Below are positions 22,157 through 33,822 of a stretch of 64,000 bases of DNA, piece by piece. The notes beneath the pieces were generated by a model. The model did no database searches and was not told the origin of the DNA. It worked only from the letters and a program-made list of their open reading frames with translations. The first letter of the stretch is position 1. The number at the start of each line of letters is the position of its first letter. Source of the DNA: Zygaena filipendulae (lineage: Eukaryota; Arthropoda; Insecta; Lepidoptera; Zygaenidae); contig OU015663.1 in NCBI GenBank assembly GCA_907165275.2, forward strand, positions 818,501 to 882,500, in the 5' to 3' direction. The translations under genes were made by a program, and so were the position numbers.

Positions 22157-22576
22157 TTGTAAAATAAAAGAACTAAATCTCCTTACGTAAAAGTTTCACA
22201 TAGTTTCAAATAATAAGTTTTCAGCCGCTCACTAATTTTGTATTTCAAGGGGAAAAATGGGCGCGCCGTAGTCGAATGTACAGTCGACTGGATAAGTTGG
22301 TTAAGTGGTACAGTGAGCTATATAACCATTATTGTGGGTCGGCACTGCGACATCATAACCTCAAGGGGCGCGGATAATTTTGTGGCCATTAAAAACGTGG
22401 GTAATAAGGAATATACATTTCGTTTTTGCTTGATATTTTTCCCTTGAATACGTCATATTAATGATACCTACTCCACAACATGCAGGTCTACGTGCTACAC
22501 CACACTGAGCGATAAACCTGGGTCGTGGAAGCCAAGCAAAGGTGTTATATACTACACGTTATTGCATATATACCTA

Positions 22577-22742
22577 CGTATGTTATAAATGCGAAAGTAA
22601 CACCTTAATGGCTCAACTAATCATTATGAAATTTTGCATACACGTTGCCAGGGGTACAGAGAAGGACATAGGGTACTTTTTATCTCGAAATTCCCGTGGG
22701 AACTTCGAAATTGACACAGGCAAAACCGCAGGGAAAAACTAG
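22577..22742 (+). mobile_element. Helitron-like copy, head type A
   Basis: GTTATAAATGCGAAAGTAAC to GGGAAAAACTAG before T. The poly-TCTG part of the head is deleted. Confidence 0.62.
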
Positions 22743-23572
22743 TAGCTAATAGTTTATAAATTAACTATCGCAAGATCTGGTGCAGTTCACAATTTATCCA
22801 ATTATGCTGAGCGTGAGTAACGTAACACGGTTTTTCGTTACACATACCGTTCCGGTTCCGTTATACATATTAGAATAGCTTAATTATTTTTTTGTGATAT
22901 GTATAATGTTGTAACGTGCTCCAAGTTTGAAAAAAACACAAATCGAGTAGAAAATGCCAAATAAACAACCTCCAACTGGAAGCGTATTTTTATCAGGCAA
23001 AATATTCGCGTTTCGTATTAAATAAATTAATTATTTATTTACACTTCCTTGAATTGATTAAATCTTATTTTTACGCGTTCAATAGTATCCGGCTTTGCTT
23101 CTCCGCTCGTTTCGTGGCCGCGTGTAGCGGACGAAACTTTCCTAATTTATTCATAACACGGAGCCATCGCTTGTAAAAGTTGCATGAAGTTTTTGCTAAC
23201 AATAAGGATGAGCGTTCGGCGCAAGCGTCTTGTGCGACTGTTAATGCTGACTCCCTTTCTGTTGTTAAGTTATGATTGGCTGCTACGCTAAGTTCTTCTT
23301 TGAATGTTAATTGTGTTATTTAAAAGAGCTTTTTTTTTTTAAAAAAAAAAGAAACGTTTCAAACAAAGAAAAAGCTTCTGGCGTTCTTTATCTCTTTTTA
23401 AATAGAATGTAGATCCGATGATAACTGAAGCTGTTGGAATAGTAGGTAAATAGCCCACATTTTTTCACAGTACGAATTCTTCATTTATTCAATTGTACGC
23501 TCTATACCTATTACATCAGTAAATCACAATATCCTTTAAAGCCTACTTTTAAAAATATTCAAACTTTACTTG
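22743..23572. other. Unrecognised intergenic DNA with a T11/A11 junction
   Basis: A run of T followed directly by a run of A at 23331-23351 forms a homopolymer palindrome. The patch around 23085-23235 is GC-richer. Confidence 0.45.
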
Positions 23573-23981
23573 TATACCTATACTAATATTATAAAGAGTA
23601 AAAGTTTGTGAGTTTGTGACGTTGTAGGGAGTAATCTCTGGATCTACTGAACCGATTTTGAAAATTCTTTCACTTATAAGAAGCTACAGTGATCTTGAGT
23701 GTCATAGAATACTTTTTATTCTACTACTATTTGGACGCAGATAAGCAATAACATGTTAACCCACAGAATTAAGTTATTTGAACATAAAATTATTTTGACA
23801 CAAAATGGCGCTGTGATTTTAAACACGATTTACTCAAAATTTCTTCAGTGTGGGTTAACACATTATTGCTTATCTATGTCCATTTATTAAATTTGTTATT
23901 TACAAGCCCCCCCCCCCACTGTGGTTCCCGCGGGATCTCCGAAATTAACGCGGGTGTAACCGCGGGGAATACCCTAGCTAG
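23573..23981 (+). mobile_element. Helitron-like copy (type C) interrupted by a GGAC-TIR element
   Basis: Head CTAATATTATAAAGAG with GTGAGTTTGTGACG, core TTCTTTCACTTATAAGAAG, and end CCTAGCTAG before T. The copy is split at 23729-23885 by a 149-bp inverted-repeat element and its ATTT duplication. A C11 run lies near 23908. Confidence 0.65.
23733..23881. mobile_element. GGAC-TIR miniature element, copy 2
   Basis: 149-bp short version lacking the poly-A-rich middle, flanked by ATTT duplications. It sits inside a Helitron-like copy, so it is younger than that copy. Confidence 0.8.
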
Positions 23982-24792
23982 TATTATATATTAGTTGATT
24001 TTGTAAACAGTGGTTCATTATATATAGATAGGTAGTATATAACATTAGAGTGGGATTGGTAGATAATATTATGGTAATGAATTCACCAAAGGATGACAGC
24101 GCAAAGCGTAACAGCTGCATACAGCTTTGAATTTCCAGATATCAACTTGGATCTTGTTACGCAGACTAAATTATATTCAAGTAGACAGATAATATATATA
24201 CATAGTTCGTTTTAACAGACCACAGACTATCTTGAAATAAGCGGTGTCCTTTTTACTTAATTTAATCCTATTACATCTGCATTTTGTATACGTGCATACT
24301 GCATAGTTTACGTGTAGACGGCGTCGGAGATCTATGAACACTTTACCGCCATTGCATTGCTGTCAAAGGGGGGAATTTTGGCGGTATTTGAGCAAAATGG
24401 ACGTCAGTTTTTTTTTTGTTTTACAAATTAATTTAGCGTGGTTAATATTGTGTAGGCGTGGTGGAATTTGCATAATATTTAGTGATCCATTAGTGTGCGG
24501 AAACAGTGAAATAAGATGAAATTGGGAGTTCACTGGCAGGTTATCGTTTTACTATATAACCTCCAACAGAACAGCCTATTAAGGTCCGATGCATTCCAAT
24601 GTAAATAACTTCAGAAAAGAAAGATATTTGACCTGCTGTATAGACTTATATTCCTTTGCCTTCTCCAAAAGGAGTAAATTTAACAAAACAAAAAAAAACT
24701 GTCAAAGGCTGCATATCTCCGATGCTGGCTGTACATTATAAAGCTTTTGTTCTTGTACATTGTTTATTGCAATAATGTGCATGCCGCTAATA
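23982..24792. other. Unrecognised intergenic DNA
   Basis: No frame or repeat supported. An open stretch at 24334-24519 shows no family motif. Confidence 0.4.
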
Positions 24793-25125
24793 GGCATGTT
24801 GACTAATTTTTATTTTTTAGTCCGTCTTGTAAATTATTAAAAAATATTGGACACGTATTTTTTCTTTTTTTACGTAATCAAAAAATAACGGCGATATATT
24901 GAGTTGAAATTTCGCGTGACGTCACTATTCTGACAGTTTGTATGGCGGTTTTATCGGTTAGTGACGTCACGACCCCCTCACTCTAAACTTTAATGCGCTT
25001 TATCTCTGTATATTTTAATTTATTTGAAATAGCAAAAAATACGTGTCTATTGTTTTTTTTTTATTTTCTAACTGATGGACTAATTAGAATTTTGATTTTC
25101 AAAAGTAGTCCACATCCCCATTGGC
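24793..25125. mobile_element. CRE-bearing inverted-repeat element, copy 1
   Basis: Ends GGCATGTTGACTAATTTTT and its imperfect inverse near 25120. Internal marks: TTAGTCCGTC, TATTGGACACGTATTTTTT, and in the centre two TGACGTCA palindromes flanking GTTTGTATGGCGGTTTTA. Non-coding. Confidence 0.75.
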
Positions 25126-25339
25126 ATACATGCAGTATGTCACCGAGACTGAAATAAAGTAATTTTTATAACTAAATACTGTATGTATATGCTATGTATG
25201 CCAATAAAGAAAGAAATAAATTTGAAATTTTAGTGTTTATAAATTTATCATAATAGATACAATATGTGTATATAAATAGATATAGATGTTAGTTTCAACG
25301 GTGTAGTCCAAAAACCCTTCCTAATGATCTATGTTTACA

Positions 25340-25565
25340 TGTCTAATATTAATATTATAAAGAAAGACTTAATTTTTTGTACGTATATACTGCAGTGGCG
25401 AAGGGTGAAATATTGAGAGAGGGAAGCCGGAAATCTACTTTAATTTCAACTTATTAAACTATTAACTGTTCCCCGCGGTTTCACATGCGATAAGTTCCAG
25501 AGTTCCCGCGGGAATTCCGGTATAAAAAGTCCTTCCCTGTATCCCTTACAACGTTCTCAATTACG
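25340..25565. mobile_element. Helitron-like head and a reversed 3' module
   Basis: A plus-strand head TCTAATATTAATATTATAAA at about 25341, then a reversed 3' module (AACTGTTCCCCGCGG) at about 25460-25560. The two may be separate insertions. Confidence 0.5.
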
Positions 25566-25624
25566 GATAGAGATGTTGCGTCTGAAGGGAAGCCGGTGGG
25601 TCTGATATACTGTATACATATTTG

Positions 25625-25780
25625 TAATGGATAAACTCAAAAATCACTTAACAGAATGAAAATAATCTTTCACTTAAAGGAAGCCACAGTGTTCCAGAGT
25701 GACAAAAAGGACTGTTTAAACCGAAATTCCTGCGGGAACTCCGAAATTACCGCGGGTGAAACCGCGGGAGATAGCTATTA
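25625..25780 (+). mobile_element. Helitron-like copy, head type C
   Basis: CTTTCACTTAAAGGAAGCC core and ACCGCGGGTGAAACCGCGGG end, finishing GATAGCTA. Confidence 0.58.
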
Positions 25781-26261
25781 CTAGCTAATAAAATATAGAG
25801 GTGTATAAATCACGGAAAAAACCATCGATGTATACGTGGAATGCCGTGAAATTACTTACGCGTCGAGAGACAGTAAGCTGACTCCACCACCCGTGAAATA
25901 GTACCACTCTGTGCACGCTGAATGCGGCTTATTTGTGCTGTGTTTTACCTGAAATTTTGCAATAAGCATTGCATTTGAATTGCTTTTACGAGAGGGTTGT
26001 ATTACCGGAATTTTCAATTAGTTCGCTAGCTCTACAAGTCTCCATCCCGCAACATATCTACACTTTCCCGAGTGTCAATTTTCCTGAATGTCTATTTTCC
26101 AAATGTCCTCCTCAGACGTATACCTTTCAGAAGGATAGACTTTTTCCTTTATATTATTACGTACTATGAATTGCAGCATGTCGGTGAAACCAACTCCTAA
26201 GACTTCCCCTCCCAAAAACCGTTCAATGCACTTGAGTTATTATTACACAAAAATATAGTCA

Positions 26262-26560
26262 ACCAGCTGTGCCCCGCGGTTTCACCCGCGTGAGTTTCGG
26301 AATTCCCGCAGGAACTCCATAGTAGCCTAATTTACTTCTTATAACATCAGCTAATTAGCAGTGAAAGTCCCATCATGATCGGTCCAACCGTTTCGGAAAA
26401 CCCGCGTGACTTTCGAAATTTCCGCATGAACTCCAAACTTCTTTCATAAGAACCTTCTCCTTACAATATCAAACAACAAAAAGAATCAGCGAAGTCGGTT
26501 CAGCCGTTTACGCGTGATAACGTGACCAAGGGAAATAGGGATACATTTTTATATATTAGC
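26262..26560 (-). mobile_element. Helitron-like copy, head type B
   Basis: CAGCTGTGCCCCGCGG at the 3' end. The far end carries CGTGACCAAGGGAAATAGGG, the type B head that also occurs at 28170 and 51300. Confidence 0.62.
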
Positions 26561-26702
26561 CAATCATAAATGTAAATAGAAGTTAAATAACCTTTTTTTT
26601 AATTTCAAACGAAGTGTCACTGTAATAATATATTTACTAAAAACCGCTAACCGAATGATGCGAATACCCTAGACTCTATAAAAGATCAACAAAAAAAGAT
26701 TG

Positions 26703-27143
26703 TATTTTTGAATCGCTCGAGTATCTTTTGTGAAATCAATTCACATGTGAAATTAAATTCATTGAATCCCATTTTGTCACATTTTTGAATCATTCGAATA
26801 CGGTGTTGCTGTTTTCTGTAACTCCTTTAGTTTTGTTTCATTTTACGCAGAATATTTAAAAACCGGAAGCTACCTCTCATAGATTTTCATAAATCGGTAC
26901 CTAATCGAACTTGAAACGAAACGTTCTTGAAGTTGTCAAACTATCAATCCTGTCAAATTATGAAAATGACGTTGAAAATGCCACTTAACGTCAAACTTTC
27001 GATCGATGAATTCAAACAAGATCGGCCCGAACCACTCGTTGCAAAATTCATGTGGAATGACATTTCAAAAATACTATTTCACGCATTCTCATGCGAATTT
27101 TGCGATTCCGTGTGTGAAAATTAATTCGAGCTATTCAAAAATA
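26703..27143. mobile_element. Possible inverted-repeat element
   Basis: TATTTTTGAATCGCTCGA mirrored at 27126-27143 with one mismatch. A related TTTTTGAATCATTCGAATAC lies at about 26782. Confidence 0.42.
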
Positions 27144-28164
27144 CGTCTTCTGTATTTTAGCGTTCCTCAGTAAATCGCCTTTAAATCTTTCTGGTTGATG
27201 TTGATCAAATAGCTTAGTACCGGGATAGTACAGTGCACCGCGACTTAGCGGTGTTATCAGGCAATCTCGCTATAATCCTGTTGTAGATTGCATCTCCTCA
27301 CATCGTCCATGTTGCAGCTAAGACTTTGTGTGCACGAGCGGAGCGAAATGTGTCTTTGACGTGTTGGCAAACAATCTCTGTAATAAGATTTCAGCAGATT
27401 CCAAGGGTATTGCGTACTTGACACGATTGTGAATAACGCTAGATTGCTTCTATGCAAAAATTATTTTGTCCAGATTTGTATTTTTAATTATGTATGATCG
27501 TTTGGATTTACGACGGCTACTATACCTCTGGGTTGGGATCCGATCCACAAATCAGCGTGGTCTTTTGTAGTACCTACTTAAATTTATATCTATTTAAAGA
27601 CCTTGTTCTTTCTTTCTTCTTTTTATGGACTTTCGCATATTAGCCTGTTTCAAGTAAAATTAATAAGATTAATGTATTTTCTATTGAAATGCTTCGTTGT
27701 ACGGTTTGAAATTGCAAACCACGGTACTATAGCTTGCAAGAACTTTCTCGGAGCTCTTGGAGGACACCGAAGAAATCAGCTCGAAATCTCATATATCTTC
27801 TTGGGAACATAAAAAACTGTCACTATGAAAGTTATTGTCCAATACAGCACCTTATAACACAAAAAAAACCATTTTTAACCAGTTTATCGACATGAAAATA
27901 AATTACCGAACCGCCATCTTAGATTCCCGCCAAAAAACTCAAAATTACACTGTTATTGGTAGAATTCCTTTTAGCGCCTACGCATAATTAGGCCGTAAAT
28001 AAATCTCGAGTGTGTAGATAAAATTGAATCTTTGTACACAGAATCAATATTAATTGTCCTAGATATTTTGCATTCTGTTTAAACCATAGATACGGTTACT
28101 AGTCGTGAGTAATAACGTAGTTATAGTCAAACAAGAAACCAAATAAACTCGTCTCTATGCTGAT
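27144..28164. other. Unrecognised intergenic DNA
   Basis: Short open stretches on both strands, none with a recognisable motif. Confidence 0.4.
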
Positions 28165-28431
28165 GTTAAATCAAGGTTTCATCCATATAAAAATAAATCC
28201 CTATTTCCCTTAGTCATGGCATCACGCGTGAACGGCTGTTACGCTAATTCTTTTTTGGGAGAAGAATAAATTAAGTTTGGAGTTCCTGCGGGAATTCTAA
28301 ATTTCCGAAACGGTTGGACCGACTTTGACGCTGCTAATTAGCTGATTTATTATAAGGAGTAAATTCGGCTACTTTGGAGTTCCTGCAGGAATTCCGAAAC
28401 TCACGCGGGTGAAACTGCGGGGCACAGCTAG
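28165..28431 (+). mobile_element. Helitron-like copy, head type B
   Basis: CCCTATTTCCCTTAGTCATG head, duplicated GGAGTTCCTGC(A/G)GGAATTC modules, and end GGCACAGCTAG before T. Confidence 0.65.
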
Positions 28432-29219
28432 TGAAAAAGAAATTATAATATATTTTTGTTTTTTTAGTTGTATTGTTGAACCTATACGACGCGGGCACTT
28501 CAAGGCCCCAACTATAATGTCGGTGGAAAAAGGGCGCTCCAAAGTGTTGTACTATAATACGAGTATATGGAGTTATTGGCAAAGTAATTTTTGTTAAAAC
28601 ATCATAAGTTATTCTATTAAACATGTAATATTTTAGTGTATTTACGAGGAAAACTCACTTCCCAATACTAAAATTCAGAAGCATGTTTGTTTCTTTGGTT
28701 TTCACCACAAAATAAAACTACGTACCTACCTACTGATTCTCATGAATTTTTTGAGCTAACTATGTATATAAGTGGCGAGGGAATCTCTAAATTCACCGCG
28801 CGCTAAAGCTTCCTGATAAAGTGAACTAAGTAAAAATATGTAATGAATCTTTGCAGCTGTCTAAAATTAATTGAAAACATCTATAATTGTTGCCGCTTGC
28901 GGAGAGCGATAAATCCAGTAGGAATCGTGTTTAGAATTAATTTAACAGTACAATTCGATAGGAATTTATGGCAAAACATTCGCCTCGCAACCCTATTCCG
29001 GAGACCCTTTCCCTGCATACCTAGTCTGAGTGTTTAATGTCGGAACACAATGCTGTATTAACTAGGTTGATGTACGGGGTTATCTCCTTCATTTTAGCAG
29101 TGACCGCTTCATAACATTCGGAATGCCGTGGCGTTCAGAACTCTGTCATTTTTCTATGACTAATTTTCTTTGGCTAGACCATATTCAAGCTTTCTATGAC
29201 TCATGCAACTAATAGAATA
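28432..29219. other. Unrecognised intergenic DNA
   Basis: No repeat or gene recognised. Confidence 0.4.
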
Positions 29220-29352
29220 AAATAGAAGAAGAAGAAGGCAATATAGGCCACCTAAATTGTACCTACGTACCTACTATGTATCTATGTTTTTGCAAAATGT
29301 GTTTGTTTTACTGTGTGCGTGCAATAAAGCATATTTGAATTTGGATTTGAAA
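29220..29352 (+). repeat. Retroelement 3' remnant with ATTTGAATTTGG tail
   Basis: GTGTGCGTGCAATAAAGCAT followed by ATTTGAATTTGGATTTGA. The end style resembles CR1/L2-type tails. Confidence 0.42.
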
Positions 29353-30039
29353 AAATTATGATAAATAAAATTACTGAAGAAAACCATAGCAGAGAACGTG
29401 GGTTTTAATCGGCGAGTGACTTTGACACTTGATTCGTCGGCGCGTCAGCGACGATACAAAGCGAGGTCAAATGACCATCCGTGAGCGCGGGCGCATTATT
29501 TTTATTATTATGTTCAAACATTATTTAAACTAATAGATTATCGTATCGTATTATCGTACAAAATGTTTGTACGGTAATAATTGTACTATTAAAATGCTCA
29601 TTGAATTGTTTCGCTAATCGCTACACAGTGTATAGCGTCGCAGCTTAACAGCGGATGTCGGAGGGATTTTCGAAAACAATAAAACGCCTGGACGACTTTA
29701 AACGCCCAAGGCTTTGTCCCGCCAACCGTTAACGGATGTTTATGCTTGATTAATTTAAACCCTCGGCCGATTGTAATTTGTTTATATATATAATAATTTC
29801 CAAGGTTTACACGTTCTCAAGATTAAATTGTTTCGCAAGATGAACTTATAAAATTTGCATCTGGTTTATTAAAACCGTATCACAAAATACTCAACCGATT
29901 CGGTCCAATTGCAATTTGACTCTAGCTTCAAGTTAAAAAATATATTTAGATATGTATTGAGCTGAGTTGGTGTCCCTTTCGGCAGAGCAAGAGATATCAT
30001 TATGTCTATACATTTAGATTAGTCACTGTTTATGTTTGT
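29353..30039. other. Unrecognised DNA with GC-richer patches
   Basis: Patches at about 29400-29500 and 29630-29765 are less AT-rich (TCGTCGGCGCGTCAGCGACG; CTTTGTCCCGCCAACCG) and show no repeat signature. Possible conserved non-coding or first-exon sequence, unproven. Confidence 0.25.
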
Positions 30040-30100
30040 TTCTTTTTCTTGTGTGTTGTGCTGAAATAAAAGTATTTTCTTCTTCTTCTTCTTATTCTTC
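30040..30100 (+). repeat. Retroelement tail, (TTC)n type
   Basis: CTTGTGTGTTGTGCTGAAAT then TTCTTCTTCTTCTTATTC. Matches the reversed tail at 4613-4668. Confidence 0.52.
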
Positions 30101-30474
30101 TATTAAGCAAGTAGTGGCTAGTCATATGAACCTGAAATCCAGGATTTCTTATTCCAAAACTATTTTTCATCAATTCTTATTCGTCAACCGATTTTTTACA
30201 CTTCACAGTTAAAAATACTTACTTGAGAATAAAATTAAAAAAATTGCCAAGTTTGGTGTGGCATACCGACAATCTGTTGATTGGAAAATCAGTATTAAAT
30301 CTCAAATTGTCTGAAATTTGCACTACCATCAAAGTAGGTATCTTGACTACAGGAACTAGGAAAAAAAATTGTGGTTTCCAGACCTCCAACTGTCCAGCTA
30401 TTTGTGTGCAAATGAATCACGTTAATCCCTTGCTCGATTCCGAAGTGAAAGTGAAATAGTATATTTCATTATAA

Positions 30475-30584
30475 GTGCGGAAAGGCTGTCATTGCAAAGA
30501 GTTCCGACAAATGTCGACCCGAGCCGAGGCGCAGCCGAAGGTGAGGGTTGACAGTCCGAACTCTTTGCAATGACGGTTCCGCAC
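30475..30584. mobile_element. Hairpin miniature element, 110 bp
   Basis: GTGCGGAAAGGCTGTCATTG and AAAGAGTTCCGACA pair with TCCGAACTCTTTGCAATGAC and GGTTCCGCAC. The stem continues with GTCGACCC against GGGTTGAC. Confidence 0.68.
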
Positions 30585-30595
30585 GTGTACTGAAC

Positions 30596-30906
30596 AACTA
30601 TTTTTAATACAGTTGTGAAAAAAATGAAGAAATTTAGTAAAATAATAAAAACACAAACTCAACTAAGTTCCAACTGTGATCAAGAGATGGCGCTAGTCGT
30701 ATTAGTAATACCTCAGAGTAAATACCTACGTTGCGCAATACAAAAAGTGTGTCAAAGTCGTTTCGCCATTTTTGACAGTTGGGATAGAGAACGCACGAGT
30801 TCGGAAAAGGTAAAGAAAAAGCTCGAGTATGTAATAGCCCACTTCCCGAACGCTATACGTCCCTGCAATATGCCACTTTTTGAGCAACTGTATTAAAAAA
30901 GTATTA
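30596..30906. mobile_element. Possible inverted-repeat element next to the hairpin
   Basis: CTATTTTTAATACAGTTG at the left and CAACTGTATTAAAAAAGTAT at the right. The plus-strand open stretch 30615-30896 lies wholly within it and starts from a non-ATG codon, so I do not call it a gene. Confidence 0.45.
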
Positions 30907-31884
30907 TACCTTTTAAGATAGTGGGCATTTCAATATTCCAAAAATGCAAATCAATTTAATCAATAGAGCATACATATGACATTTTTCGGCGGAGAAAAAA
31001 ATTCGAAGTCATAAATAAAGTAACGAAAACAAATTACTTTAATATGCCAACCGCACCAGCTCTTGAATAACGAGCGACCGTTCAAAAAGGCATTCCGCCT
31101 GCGGAAAACTATCAGTTGGGGTGAAAAAATAACCGCCATAGGGCGAGACGACCCATAAACCGGACCCTGCCAGCCTCGTACGTTTCAGAGATAAGCGGAA
31201 CGCGTCTACGATGGTATTATGTACGATTTTTTTTAAAGGAATCCTTTATTGGTTTATTCAAAGATTGTTGAAGTAAGCTCCTTCTGTAAGCTTCTTTTTC
31301 TTCTTCTTCAGGCTGTATGCATCCATTGCGGGATGTAGCTCTTCACTTCGCATTTCCGTTCTTTGCTCTTCGCATTCAAGCCCTCCGTACAATGCGCAAG
31401 ATTAAGCTCTGTAAGCTTACCTGAGGTGTTTTTGATGGAGATAAACTTGCGAGTTCACGTCACTTTCTGTAAGTTTATACTTAGTAGAGCTGCAATGCAC
31501 CTATTGAGAGATTTTCACTTTACTTCTAGTTTAGACGGAAAAAAATAGGCTAAACTATAAGCACATCATTTATTTGAAGCCCATGTGAAGTGCTTTACTT
31601 GACTTCAGGAGTTGTAACTATCTGGTTTAAAACAGTACGTTTTGTGTTTCGAATGTGGTCTTTCTTCAGAACATTCCTCTTCTATTCTAATGCAGTGCAG
31701 TGATAGAGATTTTCTATTGTAACTATTGTAATCTAGGTCTCAACTAGGTAAGCTTTCAGTTTCTGGACTCCCAAAATAGTTTGATTTATGTTAAGAATTA
31801 CAATTTTCCACGAAAAATCTCGCTCGTTGCTTGCACCGTTTCCATCCCCGAGCGTACCGTTTTCTCATTAGTTATTAAAATATA
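30907..31884. other. Unrecognised DNA left of the large palindrome
   Basis: A GC-richer patch at about 31050-31220 (TTCCGCCTGCGGAAAAC, GGGCGAGACGACCCATAAAC) and otherwise AT-rich filler. The open stretch 31363-31548 is not supported. Confidence 0.35.
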
Positions 31885-32280
31885 GTGTGATGGTTCCTGG
31901 CCGGACCACGGTACGGAACAAAATTTTTACGCTGGCACAAATTCATTATTTTAATTGTGCCTATTTGTGCCACTAATGCCAGGAATTTGTGCCTTCTGGT
32001 TTTGGAGTTATGAGAGTACGATTGTGGTCGGGCTGGGAATCCTGGTTCCTGGCCCGACCACGGTACAGATGTTACGGAACCGAGTTTTTTCTTTTGCACA
32101 AATTCACTATTTTAATTGTGCCAATTAGTGCCACCAATCCCAGGAATGTGTGCCTTACCCCTTGGCCACAGTCTCGGCGGCGGCGGTGGCGGCGGCGGCA
32201 GCGGCAAAAACAAATGGTAGACAACATACGAAGTTGGCCACAGCTATCAGTAACTACCCAACTAGAGCACGACTGCGGGA

Positions 32281-32311
<31 letters not shown>

Positions 32312-32722
32312 AGGTGCATGCACATATTTTGTACGTCAGGGTTTCTTATTCTTTTTTTTAATTAAGTTACCTATTATTAAATAAAAACTTAAAAATAAAA
32401 ATTTATACATAGTATAAATACTATGTATAAATTTAAACCTTAATAAAACTGTATCTATAAGTACCATAAGTTATATTTAAAAGTAACAAGCTGTTCCCCG
32501 CGGTTTCACTCGCGTGATTTTAAGAACTCCCCGGGTAGGTACTATGCACATATTGAGATAAAAACTATCCTATCTAGCAAGTTTGACCAAATTACATACA
32601 GTGTAAAAAAAAATCATTTAAGATCGATTTAGTAGTAGTATAATATAGGGGATTAGCTGTGCCCTGCGGTTTCACCCGCGGTAATTTAGGAGTTCCCGCA
32701 GCCATTACGTGATAAAAAGTAC
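31885..32722 (+). repeat. Left arm of an ~830-bp-arm palindrome
   Basis: Reverse complement of 32997-33822 with only scattered differences. From outside in it holds GTGTGATGGTTCCTGG, two related GGTTCCTGGCC-CGACCACGG units, a GGC-rich trinucleotide stretch, a G27 run (32281-32307), a Helitron-like 3' module (about 32488) and another (about 32653). The apparent open frames here (for example 31989-32384) are by-products of the repeats and recur in mirror image in the other arm. Confidence 0.88.
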
Positions 32723-32996
32723 CACCAATTGGCACATTGGCAATTAGTGCCACCAATCCCAGGAAGTTATCAGCGGCGCGAGCTGTGGCCAACTTCTTAT
32801 ATTGTCTACCATTTGTTTTTGCTGCTGCCGTATTAAGATTATGTCGATAGGAAATAAATGTCAAGTCTCTGCTTCCCCGCTAATATTATAAATGCGAAAG
32901 TAGCTGTCTGTCTGTCTGTTACGCTTTCACGCCTAGACGGTTCAACCGATCATCATGAATTTTTGCATACACGTTGTCAGGGGTACAGAGGACATA
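32723..32996. other. Loop of the large palindrome
   Basis: About 274 bp. It holds a third, partial copy of the arm's GCACAATTAGTGCCACC and TTGTCTACCATTTG motifs, plus the head of a Helitron-like copy (ATTATAAATGCGAAAG at about 32880) whose 3' module lies in the right arm and ends near 33066. Confidence 0.75.
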
Positions 32997-33822
32997 GGGT
33001 ACTTTTTATCCCGTAATGGCCGCGGGAACTCCTAAATTACCGCGGGTGAAACCGCAGGGCACAGCTAATCCCCTATATTATACTACTACTAAATCGATCT
33101 TAAATGATTTTTTTTTACACTGTATGTAATTTGGTCAAACTTGCTAGATAGGATAGTTTTTATCTCAATATGTGCATAGTACCTACCCGGGGAGTTCTTA
33201 AAATCACGCGAGTGAAACCGCGGGGAACAGCTTGTTACTTTTAAATATAACTTATGGTACTTATAGATACAGTTTTATTAAGGTTTAAATTTATACATAG
33301 TATAAATACTATGTAAGAGTTAAGTTTTTATTTAATAATAGGTAACTTAATTCAAAAAAAGAATAAGAAACCCTGACGTACAAAATATGTGCATGCACCT
33401 ACTGCCCCCCCCCCCCCCCCCCCCCCTCCCGCAGTCGTGCTCTAGTTGGGTAGTTACTGATAGGTGTGGCCAACTTCGTATGTTGTCTACCATTTGTTTT
33501 TGCCGCTGCCGCCGCCGCCACCGCCGCCGCCGAGACTGTGGCCAAGGGGTAAGGCACACATTCCTGGGATTGGTGGCACTAATTGGCACAATTAAAATAG
33601 TGAATTTGTGCAAAAGAAAAAACTCGGTTCCGTAACATCTGTACCGTGGTCGGGCCAGGAACCAGGATTCCCAGCCCGACCACAATCGTACTCTCATAAC
33701 TCCAAAACTAGAAGGCACAAATTCCTGGCATTAGTGGCACAAATAGGCACAATTAAAATAATGAATTTGTGCCAGCGTAAAAATTTTGTTCCGTACCGTG
33801 GTCCGGCCAGGAACCATCACAC
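32997..33822 (-). repeat. Right arm of the ~830-bp-arm palindrome
   Basis: Mirror of 31885-32722, ending GGAACCATCACAC. The homopolymer is C22 (33405-33426) against G27 in the other arm, and a short difference follows the ACTATGTA motif near 33316. Arm length differs by only about 12 bases. Confidence 0.88.

Noticed and set aside
30223..30896. Two plus-strand genes of 78 and 93 codons
   Set aside because: The first starts from TTG and has no motif. The second starts from GTG and lies entirely inside an inverted-repeat element.
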